Below are positions 1 to 11,860 of a stretch of 64,000 nt of DNA, one piece after another (the stretch's first letter is position 1; every line of letters starts with the position of its first letter). The DNA is taken from assembly GCA_943735955.1 (NCBI GenBank), contig OX030968.1, forward strand, positions 192,501 to 256,500, written 5' to 3'. The stretch is from Piscicola geometra. Taxonomy: Eukaryota; Annelida; Clitellata; Hirudinida; Piscicolidae. The position numbers and the translations under genes are program-made. Under the pieces are notes generated by a model that ran no database searches, was not told where the DNA came from, and was given only the letters and a program-made list of their open reading frames with translations.

Positions 1-446
1 TAGTCTTCTTGCTCGTGTATTACCTGGTTGATCCTGCCATTAGTTATATGCTTGTCTCAAAGATTCGGCTCGTAAATTTTGGTGACTCTGAATAAATAAC
101 GGCTGATCGCACGACCTAGCGTCGGCGACAGATCTTTCAAGTGTGTGCCCTATCAACTTTCGATGGTATGTGATATGCTTACCATGGTTGTAACGGGTAA
201 CGGGGAATCAGGGTTCGATTCCGGAGAGGGTGCATGAGAAACGGCTACCACATCCAAGGAAGGCAGCAGGCGCGCAAATTTGTCTCATGATTGAACGAAA
301 GATTTTTTTAAAATTTTATTTCAAAAATTTTTTCACTGGCAATGAAATTCCACGCTAGGCCGAGATCTTCGCCGCTCCGGTCGAATGCGCGAGAAAACAT
401 GCCTTCACCGGCTTGGGTCCCATTGAAACGCAATTATAATCTGTAA
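1..446 (+). repeat. rDNA-derived direct repeat, copy 1
   Basis: This segment recurs at 747-1191 with an offset of 746 bp and only scattered substitutions and small indels. It holds a short leader (TAGTCTTCTTGCTCGTGTAT), a truncated 18S 5' region, and about 165 bp of sequence I do not recognise. Similarity between the copies ends near 446/1191, just after ATAATCTGTAAA. Because the leader before the 18S start is also duplicated, it could be a piece of external transcribed spacer. Confidence 0.85.
21..280 (+). pseudogene. 18S rRNA 5' fragment, internally deleted (copy 1)
   Basis: It starts with the near-universal eukaryotic 18S 5' end (TACCTGGTTGATCCTGCCA) and ATGCTTGTCTCAAAGATT. It then jumps to TTTTGGTGACTCTGAATAA, skipping roughly 150-200 nt of the expected 5' domain. 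It continues through conserved blocks such as CTATCAACTTTCGATGGTA, ACCATGGTTGTAACGGGTAA and GGAAGGCAGCAGGCGCGCAA, where it stops. The rest of 18S does not follow. The deletion and early truncation make this a pseudogene or orphon and not a working rRNA gene. The block content is metazoan in type; I cannot place it further. Confidence 0.88.
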
Positions 447-746
447 ACGATTATAAAAAGACTGACCGATCAAATATTTTGAGCTCGAAACGAGTTTCTC
501 AAAAAGCACCTTGAACGTTTGTTATTCCCCACTGGCCTGATGCGCTGCTTATTCGCTTAAGATAGGCTAACCGTTCAAGGGGACGTCTATTAGCGGCAAC
601 AAGCGCGTGATCTCCTATCATCATCACTCGATCTCGGTAAAGCAGAGATTCGAAGCTGATAAATTATCTTCGATATAGCCGCTTTTACGAGCGGCGACGA
701 CTATCGAAGGCGACTAGAAGACTCGTCGACTTTAGGCCAGCGACGC
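447..746. other. spacer between the two rDNA repeat copies
   Basis: Unique 300-bp spacer with no gene that I can see. Its right end has an imperfect inverted repeat (AGAAGACTCGTCG at 716-728 against CGACGCTAGTCTTCT at 741-755) directly before the second 18S start. A small GCCGC/GCGGC stem lies at 678-695. It may be degraded rDNA spacer. Confidence 0.6.
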
Positions 747-1191
747 TAGTCTTCTTGCTCGTGTATTACCTGGTTGATCCTGCCAGTAGTTGTATGCTTG
801 TCTCAAAGATTCGGCTCGTAAATTTTGGTGACTCTGAATAAATTACGGCTGATCGCACGACCTAGCGTCGGCGACAGATCTTTCAAGTGTGTGCCCTATC
901 AACTTTCGATGGTATGTGATATGCTTACCATGGTTGTAACGGGTAACGGGGAATCAGGGTTTGATTCCGGAGAGAGAGCATGAGAAACGGCTACCACATC
1001 CAAGGAAGGCAGCAGGCGCGCAAATTTGTCTCATGATTGAACGAAAGATTTTTTAAAAACTTCATTTTAAAAAATTTTTCACTAGCAATGAAATTCCACG
1101 CTAGGCTGAGATCCTCGCCGCTCCGGTCGAATGCGCGAGAAAACATGCTTTAATCGGCTTGGGTCCCATGGAAACGCGATTATAATCTGTA
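747..1191 (+). repeat. rDNA-derived direct repeat, copy 2
   Basis: Second copy of the 1-446 segment. It has TAGTTGTATGC where copy 1 has TAGTTATATGC, and AGAGAGAGCATG where copy 1 has AGAGGGTGCATG. The 18S part has no net length change between the copies. Confidence 0.85.
767..1026 (+). pseudogene. 18S rRNA 5' fragment, internally deleted (copy 2)
   Basis: It has the same truncated 18S structure as the fragment at 21-280: intact 5' end, the same internal deletion after AAAGATT, and the same stop after GGCGCGCAAATT. Identical breakpoints show that one truncated copy was duplicated, not that two truncations arose independently. Confidence 0.88.
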
Positions 1192-1380
1192 AATTTACTC
1201 TTAATTTTCTAAGACTTTCAAGTTTTTCAACGGCATCCGCCGTCGCATCTCCTATCTCCCTCGATGACCGCTCACTTAGTGTATTAACAACTCGTTTCGA
1301 TTTTATCGTCTATTTATCGTAATTAAATTTTTTTTTGCTTTATTCACCCCCTTTAGTTAAGGAAAAAGGGTAGATATGAC
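1192..1380. other. spacer, no gene seen
   Basis: AT-rich stretch of about 190 bp between the second repeat copy and the third 18S fragment. A short open frame runs through it (1131-1322), but it overlaps the rDNA repeat and shows no protein-like composition, so I do not call a gene. Confidence 0.6.
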
Positions 1381-1440
1381 CCCGCGGACAGTCTCCGGGA
1401 AACCAAAGATTTTTGATTCCGGGGGATGTATGGTTGCAAG
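1381..1440 (+). pseudogene. internal 18S rRNA fragment fused to satellite A
   Basis: The blocks CGGACAGTCTCCGGGAAACC and CCGGGGGATGTATGGTTGCAA closely match the conserved 18S region that precedes the GCTGAAACTTAAAGG block (GGGAAACCAAAG ... TTCCGGGGGAAGTATGGTTGCAAAG). The match comes from recalled 18S consensus; no alignment was run. It lies in the same orientation and order as the upstream 5' fragments. The match ends where the GAAGAC-type tandem array begins. Confidence 0.8.
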
Positions 1441-4400
1441 ACGATGAAGACGATGAAGACGATGAAGACGATGAAGACGATGAAGACGGTGAAAACGATG
1501 AAGACGATGAAGACGATGAAGACGGTGAAGACGATGAAGACGGTGAAGACGATGAAGACGGTGAAGACGATGAAGACGATGAAGACGGTGAAGACGGTGA
1601 AGACGATGAAGACGATGAAGACGGTGAAGACGAACGATGAAGACGATGAAGACGATGAAGACGGTGAAGACGATGAAGACGATGAAGACGATGAAGACGA
1701 ACGATGAAGACGATGAAGACGAACGATGAAGACGATGAAGACGAACGATGAAGACGATGAAGATGGGGAAGACGGTGAAGACGGTGAAGACGATGAAGAC
1801 GATGAAGACGGTGAAGACGAACGATTGAGACGTTGAAGACGGTGAAGACGATGAAGACGGTGAAGACGATGGAAACGGTGAAGACGATGAAGACGGTGAA
1901 GACGATGGAAACGGTGAAAACGATGAAGACGGTGAAGACGATGAAGACGGTAAAGACGATGAAGACGGTGAAGACGATGAAGACTGTGAAGACGGTGAAG
2001 ACGAACGATGAAGATGATGAAGACGGTGAAGACGATGAAGACGGTGAAGACGATGAAGACGGTGAAGACGATGAAGACGGTGAAGACGATGAAGACGGTG
2101 AAGACGATGAAGAAGATGAAGACGATGAAGACGATGAAGACGAACGATGAAGACGGTCAAGACGGTGAAGACGGTGAAGACGATGAAGACGATGAAGACG
2201 GTGAAGACGATGAAGACGGTGAAGACGAACGATGAAGACGATGAAGACGGTGAAGACGATGAAGACGATGAAAACGGTGAAGACGATGAAGACGGTGAAG
2301 ACGATGAAGACGGTGAAGACGGTGAAGACGAACGATGAAGACGATGAAGACGGTGAAGACGATGAAGACGGTGAAGACGAACAATGAAGACGATGAAGAC
2401 GGTGAAGACGATGAAGACGGTGAAGACGATAGAGACGGTGAAGACGGTGAAGACGGTGAAGACGATGAAGACGGTGAAGACGATGAAAACAGTGAAGACG
2501 ATGAAGACGGTGAAGACGGTGAAGACGAACGATGAAGACGATGAAGACGGTGAAGACGATGAAGACGGTGAAGACGATGAAGACGATGAAGACGGTGAAG
2601 ACGATGAAGACGGTGAAGACGGTGAAGACGGTGAAGACGGTGAAGACGATGAAGACGATGAAGACGGTGAAGACGGTGAAGACGAACGATGAAGACGATG
2701 AAGACGGTGAAGACGATGAAGACGATGAAAACGGTGAAGACGATGAAGACGGTGAAGACGATGAAGACGGTGAAGACGGTGAAGACGAACGATGAAGACG
2801 GTGAAGACGATGAAGACGGTGAAGACGATGAAGACGGTGAAGACGAACGATGAAGACGATGAAGACGGTGAAGACGATGAAGACGGTGAAGACGATGAAG
2901 ACGGTGAAAACGGTGAAGACGGTGAAGACGGTGAAGACGATGAAGACGGTGAAGACGATGAAGACGGTGAAGACGATGAAGACGGTGAAGACGAACGATG
3001 AAGACGGTGAAGACGATGAAGACGGTGAAGACGATGAAGACGGTGAAGACGATGAAGACGGTAAAGACGATGAAGACGGTGAAGACGGTGAAGACGAACG
3101 ATGAAGACGGTGAAGACGGTGAAGACGGTGAAGACGATGAAGACGGCGAAGACGATGAAGACGGTGAAGACGGTGAAGACGGTGAAGACGGTGAAGACGA
3201 ACGATGAAGACGATGAAGACGGTGAAGACGATGAAGACGGTGAAGACGATGAAGACGATGAAGACGGTGAAGACGATGAAGACGGTGAAGACGGTGAAGA
3301 CGGTGAAGACGATGAAGACGATGAAGACGGTGAAGACGGTGAAGACGATGAAGACGGTGAAGACGATGAAGACGATGAAGACGAACGATGAAGACGATGA
3401 AGACGGTGAAGACGATGAAGACGGTGAAGACGATGAAGACGATGAAGACGGTGAAGACGATGAAGACGGTGAAGACGGTGAAAACGGTGAAGACGGTGAA
3501 GACGATGAAGACGATGAAGACGGTGAAGACGGTGAAGACGAACGATGAAGACGATGAAGACGGTGAAGACGATGAAGACGGTGAAGACGATGAAGACGAT
3601 GAAGACCATGAAGACGGTGAAGACGATGAAGACGGTGAAGACGGTGAAGACGGTGAAGACGGTGAAGACGATGAAGACGATGAAGACGGTGAAGACGGTG
3701 AAGACGATGAAGACCGTGAAGACGGTGAAGACGGTGAAGACGATGAAGACGGTGAAGACGATGAAGACGATGAAGACGATGAAGACGATGAAGACGGTGA
3801 AGACGGTGAAGACGGTGAAGACGGTAAAGACAATGAAGACGATGAAGACGATAAAGACGGTGAAGACGGTGAAGTCAATGAAGACGATGAAGACGATGAA
3901 GACGATGAAGACGGTGAAGACGGTGAAGACGATGAAGACGGTGAAGACGGTGAAGACGATGAAGACGGTGAAGACGGTGAAGACGGTGAAGACGATGAAG
4001 ACGGTGAAAACGATGAAGACGGTGAAAACGATGAAGACGATGAAGACGGTGAAGACGGTGAAGACGGTGAAGACGATGAAGACGGTGAAGACGATGAAGA
4101 CGGTGAAGACGGTGAAGACGGTGAAGACGATGAAGACGGTGAAGACGGTGAAGACGATGAAGACGGTGAAGACGGTGAAGACGGTGAAGACGATGAAGAC
4201 GGTGAAGACGATGAAGACGGTGAAAACGATGAAGACGGTGAAAACGATGAAGACGATGAAGACGGTGAAGACGGTGAAGACGGTGAAGACGGTGAAGACG
4301 GTGAAGACGGTGAAGACGGTGAAGACGATAAAGACGATGAAGACGATGAAGACGGTGAAGACGGTGAAGACGATGAAGACGATGAAGACGGTGAAGACAA

Positions 4401-7400
4401 TGAAGACGATGAAAACGATGAAGACGGTAAAGACGGTGAAGACGATGAAGACGGTGAAGACGATGAAGACGGTGAAGACGATGAAGACGGTGAAGACGAT
4501 GAAGACGGTGAAGACGATGAAGACGATGAAGACGATGAAGACGATGAAGACGGTGAAGACGGTGAAGACGGTGATAACGATGAAGACGGTGAAGACGATA
4601 AAGACGGTGAAGACGGTGAAGACAATGAAGACGATGAAGACGATGAAGACGGTGAAGACGGTGAAGACGGTGAAGACGGTGAAGACGATGAAGACGGTGA
4701 AGACGGTGAAGACGATGAAGACGGTGAAGACGGTGAAGACGGTGAAGACGATGAAGACGGTGAAAACGATGAAGACGGTGAAAACGATGAAGACGATGAA
4801 GACGATGAAGACGGTGAAGACGGTCAAGACGGTGAAGACGGTGAAGACGGTGAAGACGGTGAAGACGGTGAAGACGATAAAGACGATGAAGACGATGAAG
4901 ACGGTGAAGACGGTGAAGACGATGAAGACGATGAAGACGGTGAAGACAATGAAGACGATGAAAACGATGAAGACGGTAAAGACGGTGAAGACGATGAAGA
5001 CGGTGAAGAAGATGAAGACGGTGAAGACGATGAAGACGGTGAAGACGATGAAGACGGTGAAGACGATGAAGACGGTGAAGACTATGAAGACGATGAAGAC
5101 GGTGAAGACGATGAAGACGATGAAGACGATGAAGACGGTGAAGACGGTGATAACGATGAAGACGGTGAAGACGATGAAGACGGTGAAGACGGTGAAGACG
5201 GTGAAGACGATGAAGACGGTGAAGACGATGAAGACGGTGAAGACGATGAAGACGGTGAAGACGGTGAAGACGAACGATGAAGACGATGAAGACGGTGAGG
5301 ACGATGAAGACGGTGAAGACGATGAAGACGATGAAGACGATGAAGACGGTGAAGACAATGAAGACGATGAAAACGATGAAGACGGTAAAGACGGTGAAGA
5401 CGATGAAGACGGTGAAGACGATGAAGACGGTGAAGACGATGAAGACGGTGAAGACGATGAAGACGGTGAAGACGATGAAGACGATGAAGACGATGAAGAC
5501 GATGAAGACGGTGAAGACGGTGAAGACGGTGATAACGATGAAGACGGTGAAGACGATAAAGACGGTGAAGACGGTGAAGACAATGAAGACGATGAAGACG
5601 ATGAAGACGGTGAAGACGGTGAAGACGGTGAAGACGGTGAAGACGATGAAGACGGTGAAGACGGTGAAGACGATGAAGACGGTGAAGACGGTGAAGACGG
5701 TGAAGACGATGAAGACGGTGAAAACGATGAAGACGGTGAAAACGATGAAGACGATGAAGACGATGAAGACGGTGAAGACGATGAAGACGGTGAAGACGAT
5801 GAAGACGGTGAAGACGATGAAGACGGTGAAGACGGTGAAGACGGTGAAGACGATGAAGACGGTGAAGACGATGAAGACGGTGAAGACGATGAAGACGGTG
5901 AAGACGGTGAAGACGAACGATGAAGACGATGAAGACGGTGAGGACGATGAAGACGGTGAAGACGATGAAGACGATGAAGACGATGAAGACGGTGAAGACA
6001 ATGAAGACGATGAAAACGATGAAGACGGTAAAGACGGTGAAGACGATGAAGACGGTGAAGACGATGAAGACGGTGAAGACGATGAAGACGGTGAAGACGA
6101 TGAAGACGGTGAAGACGATGAAGACGATGAAGACGATGAAGACGATGAAGACGGTGAAGACGGTGAAGACGGTGATAACGATGAAGACGGTGAAGACGAT
6201 AAAGACGGTGAAGACGGTGAAGACAATGAAGACGATGAAGACGATGAAGACGGTGAAGACGGTGAAGACGGTGAAGACGATGAAGACGGTGAAGACGATG
6301 AAGATGGTGAAGACGGTGAGGACGATGAAGACGGTGAAGACAATGAAGACGGTGAAGACGATGAAGACGGTGAAGACGATGAAGACGATGAAGACGGTGA
6401 AGACGATGAAGACGATGAAGACGGTGAAGACGGTGAAGACGATGAAGACGATGAAGACGATGAAGACGGTGAAGACGGTGAAGACGGTGAAGACGGTGAA
6501 GACGATGAAGACGATGAAGACGATGAAGACGATGAAGACGATGAAGACGGTGAAGACGATGAAGACGATGAAGACGATGAAGACGGTGAAGACGGTGAAG
6601 ACGATGAAGACGATGAAGACGATGAAGACGGTGAAGACGGTGAAGACGGTGAAGACGGTGAAGACGGTGAAGACGATGAAGACGATGAAGACGATGAAGA
6701 CAGTGAAAACGATGAAGACGATGAAGACGGTGAAGACGATGAAGACGATGAAGACGATGAAGACGATGAAGACGGTGAAGACGGTGAAGACGGTGAAGAC
6801 GGTAAAGACGATGAAGACGATGAAGACGATAAAGACGGTGAAGACGGTGAAGTCAATGAAGACGATGAAGACGATGAAGACGATGAAGACGGTGAAGACG
6901 GTGAAGACGATGAAGACGGTGAAGACGATGAAGATGGTGAAGACGGTGAGGACGATGAAGACGGTGAAGACAATGAAGACGGTGAAGACGATGAAGACGG
7001 TGAAGACGATGAAGACGATGAAGACGGTGAAGACGATGAAGACGATGAAGACGGTGAAGACGGTGAAGACGATGAAGACGATGAAGACGATGAAGACGGT
7101 GTAGACAGTGAAGACGGTGAAGACGGTGAAGACGGTGAAGACGGTGAAGACGATGAAGACGATGAAGACGATGAAGACAGTGAAAACGATGAAGACGATG
7201 AAGACGGTGAAGACGATGAAGACGATGAAGACGATGAAGACGATGAAGACGGTGAAGACGGTGAAGACGGTGAAGACGGTAAAGACGATGAAGACGATGA
7301 AGACGATAAAGACGGTGAAGACGGTGAAGTCAATGAAGACGATGAAGACGATGAAGACGATGAAGACGGTGAAGACGGTGAAGACGATGAAGACGGTGAA

Positions 7401-9077
7401 GACGATGAAGATGGTGAAGACGGTGAGGACGATGAAGACGGTGAAGACAATGAAGACGGTGAAGACGATGAAGACGGTGAAGACGATGAAGACGATGAAG
7501 ACGGTGAAGACGATGAAGACGATGAAGACGGTGAAGACGGTGAAGACGATGAAGACGATGAAGACGATGAAGACGGTGTAGACAGTGAAGACGGTGAAGA
7601 CGGTGAAGACGGTGAAGACGATGAAGACGATGAAGACGATGAAGACGGTGAAGACGATGAAGACGGTGAAGACGGTGAAGACGATGAAGACAATGAAGAC
7701 GGTGAAGATGGTGAAGACGGTGAAGACGGTGAAGACGATGAAGACGATGAAGACGGTGAAGACGGTGAAGACGGTGAAGACGGTGAAGACGGTGAAGACG
7801 GTGAAGACGATGAAGACGATGAAGACGATGAAGACGATGAAGACGGTGAAGACGATGAAGACGATGAAGACGATGAAGACGATGAAGACGGTGAAGACGG
7901 TGAAGACGATGAAGACGGTAAAGACAGTGAAGACGATGAAGACGATGAAGACGGTGAAGACGATGAAGACGATAAAGACGGTGAAGACGATAAAGACGGT
8001 GAAGACGGTGAAGTCAATGAAGACGATGAAGACGGTGAAGACGATGAAGACGGTGAAGACGGTGAAGACGATGAAGACAATGAAAACGGTGAAGATGGTG
8101 AAGACGGTGAAGACGGTGAAGACGATGAAGACGATGAAGACGGTGAAGACGGTGAAGACGGTGAAGACGGTGAAGACGGTGAAGACGGTGAAGACGATGA
8201 AGACGACGAAGACGATGAAGACGACGAAGACGATGAAGACGATGAAGACGGTGAAGACGATGAAGACGATGAAGACGGTGAAGACGGTGAAGACGGTGAA
8301 GACGGTGAAGACGATGAAGACGATGAAAACGATAAAGACGGTGAAGACGGTGAAGACAATGAAGACGATGAAGACGATGAAGACGGTGAAGACGGTGAAG
8401 ACGGTGAAGACGGTGAAGACGATGAAGACGGTGAAGACGGTGAAGACGGTGAAGACGGTGAAGACGGTGAAGACGATGAAGACGATGAAGACGGTGAAAA
8501 CGATGAAGACGGTGAAAACGATGAAGACGATGAAGACGGTGAAGACGGTGAAGACGGTGAAGACGGTGAAGACGGTGAAGACGGTGAAGACGGTGAAGAC
8601 GATAAAGACGATGAAGACGATGAAGACGGTAAAGACGGTGAAGACGATGAAGACGATGAAGACGGTGAAGACAATGAAGACGATGAAAACGATGAAGACG
8701 GTAAAGACGGTGAAGACGATGAAGACGGTGAAGACGATGAAGACGGTGAAGACGATGAAGACGGTGAAGACTATGAAGACGATGAAGACGGTGAAGACGA
8801 TGAAGACGATGAAGACGATGAAGACGGTGAAGACGGTGATAACGACGAAGACGGTGAAGACGATGAAGACGGTGAAGACGGTGAAGACGGTGAAGACGAT
8901 GAAGACGGTGAAGACGGTGAAGACGGTGAAGACGATGAAGACGGTGAAGACGGTGAAGACGAACGATGAAGACGATGAAGACGGTGAAGACGATGAAGAC
9001 GGTGAAGACGATGAAGACGATGAAGACGATGAAGACGGTGAAGACGATGAAGACGATGAAGACGATGAAGACGAACG

Positions 9078-11860
9078 ATGAAGACGATGAAAACGAACGA
9101 TGAAGACGATGAAGACGGTGAAGACGGTGAAGACGGTGAAGACGATGAAGACGATGAAGACGATGAAGACGGTGAAGACGATGAAGACGGTAAAGACGAT
9201 GAAGACGATGAAGACGGTGAAGACGGTGAAGACGATGAAGACGATGAAGACGGTGAAGACGGTGAAGACGGTGAAGACGGTGAAGACGATGAAGACGGTG
9301 AAGACGATGAAGACGGTGAAGACTATGAAGACGATGAAGACGGTGAAGACGGTGAAGACGGTGAAGACGGTGAAGACGATAAAGACGATGAAGACGATGA
9401 AGACGGTAAAGACGGTGAAGACGATGAAGACGATGAAGACGGTGAAGACAATGAAGACGATGAAAACGATGAAGACGGTAAAGACGGTGAAGACGATGAA
9501 GACGGTGAAGACGATGAAGACGGTGAAGACGATGAAGACGGTGAAGACTATGAAGACGATGAAGACGGTGAAGACGATGAAGACGATGAAGACGATGAAG
9601 ACGGTGAAGACGGTGATAACGACGAAGACGGTGAAGACGATGAAGACGGTGAAGACGGTGAAGACGGTGAAGACGATGAAGACGGTGAAGACGGTGAAGA
9701 CGGTGAAGACGATGAAGACGGTGAAGACGGTGAAGACGAACGATGAAGACGATGAAGACGGTGAAGACGATGAAGACGGTGAAGACGATGAAGACGATGA
9801 AGACGATGAAGACGGTGAAGACGATGAAGACGATGAAGACGATGAAGACGAACGATGAAGACGATGAAAACGAACGATGAAGACGATGAAGACGGTGAAG
9901 ACAATGAAGACGGTGAAGACGATGAAGACGATGAAGACGATGAAGACGGTGAAGACGATGAAGACGGTAAAGACGATGAAGACGATGAAGACGGTGAAGA
10001 CGGTGAAGACGATGAAGACGATGAAGACGGTGAAGACGGTGAAGACGGTGAAGACGGTGAAGACGATGAAGACGGTGAAGACGATGAAGACGGTGAAGAC
10101 TATGAAGACGATGAAGACGGTGAAGACGATGAAGACGACGAAGACGATGAAGACGACGAAGACGATGAAGACGATGAAGACGGTGAAGACGATGAAGACG
10201 ATGAAGACGGTGAAGACGGTGAAGACGGTGAAGACGGTGAAGACGATGAAGACGATGAAAACGATAAAGACGGTGAAGACGGTGAAGACGATGAAGACGA
10301 TGAAGACGATGAAGACGGTGAAGACGGTGAAGACGGTGAAGACGGTGAAGACGATGAAGACGGTGAAGACGGTGAAGACGGTGAAGACGGTGAAGACGGT
10401 GAAGACGATGAAGACGATGAAGACGGTGAAAACGATGAAGACGGTGAAAACGATGAAGACGATGAAGACGGTGAAGACGGTGAAGACGGTGAAGACGGTG
10501 AAGACGGTGAAGACGGTGAAGACGGTGAAGACGATAAAGACGATGAAGACGATGAAGACGGTAAAGACGGTGAAGACGATGAAGACGATGAAGACGGTGA
10601 AGACAATGAAGACGATGAAAACGATGAAGACGGTAAAGACGGTGAAGACGATGAAGACGGTGAAGACGATGAAGACGGTGAAGACGATGAAGACGGTGAA
10701 GACTATGAAGACGATGAAGACGGTGAAGACGATGAAGACGATGAAGACGATGAAGACGGTGAAGACGGTGATAACGACGAAGACGGTGAAGACGATGAAG
10801 ACGGTGAAGACGGTGAAGACGGTGAAGACGATGAAGACGGTGAAGACGGTGAAGACGGTGAAGACGATGAAGACGGTGAAGACGGTGAAGACGAACGATG
10901 AAGACGATGAAGACGGTGAAGACGGTGAAGACGGTGAAGACGATGAAGACGATGAAGACGATGAAGACGGTGAAGACGATGAAGACGATGAAGACGATGA
11001 AGACGAACGATGAAGACGATGAAAACGAACGATGAAGACGATGAAGACGGTGAAGACGGTGAAGACGGTGAAGACGATGAAGACGATGAAGACGATGAAG
11101 ACGGTGAAGACGATGAAGACGGTGAAGACGATGAAGACGATGAAGACGGTGAAGACAATGAAGACGATGAAAACGATGAAGACGGTAAAGACGGTGAAGA
11201 CGATGAAGACGATGAAGACGGTGAAAACGATGAAGACGGTGAAAACGATGAAGACGATGAAGACGGTGAAGACGGTGAAGACGGTGAAGACGGTGAAGAC
11301 GGTGAAGACGGTGAAGACGGTGAAGACGATAAAGACGATGAAGACGATGAAGACGGTAAAGACGGTGAAGACGATGAAGACGATGAAGACGGTGAAGACA
11401 ATGAAGACGATGAAAACGATGAAGACGGTAAAGACGGTGAAGACGATGAAGACGGTGAAGACGATGAAGACGGTGAAGACGATGAAGACGGTGAAGACTA
11501 TGAAGACGATGAAGACGGTGAAGACGATGAAGACGATGAAGACGATGAAGACGGTGAAGACGGTGATAACGACGAAGACGGTGAAGACGATGAAGACGGT
11601 GAAGACGGTGAAGACGGTGAAGACGATGAAGACGGTGAAGACGGTGAAGACGGTGAAGACGATGAAGACGGTGAAGACGGTGAAGACGAACGATGAAGAC
11701 GATGAAGACGGTGAAGACGATGAAGACGGTGAAGACGATGAAGACGATGAAGACGATGAAGACGGTGAAGACGATGAAGACGATGAAGACGATGAAGACG
11801 AACGATGAAGACGATGAAGACGATGAAGACGAACGATGAAGACGATGAAAACGAACGATG
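9078..11860 (+). repeat. higher-order repeat block in satellite A (777/1155/826 bp)
   Basis: The signature of two 13-bp-type interruptions separated by GAAGACGATGAAAAC recurs at about 9078, 9855, 11010 and 11836. Each recurrence is followed by a closely similar run of unit variants that includes CTATGAAGACGATG and GGTGATAACGACG. The spacings are 777, 1155 and 826 bp, so the copies are partial or contain internal deletions. Confidence 0.8.

Noticed and set aside
1131..1322. 63-codon frame near the left end
   Set aside because: It begins inside the duplicated rDNA segment and continues into AT-rich spacer, with no protein-like features.
5277..8969. Plus-strand Glu-Asp-rich and Lys-Thr-Met/Val frames (up to 1,230 codons)
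   Set aside because: They are pure products of GAAGACGRT read in its two open frames. There is no start context, splice site or unique sequence, and they end only where a 13-bp unit shifts the phase.
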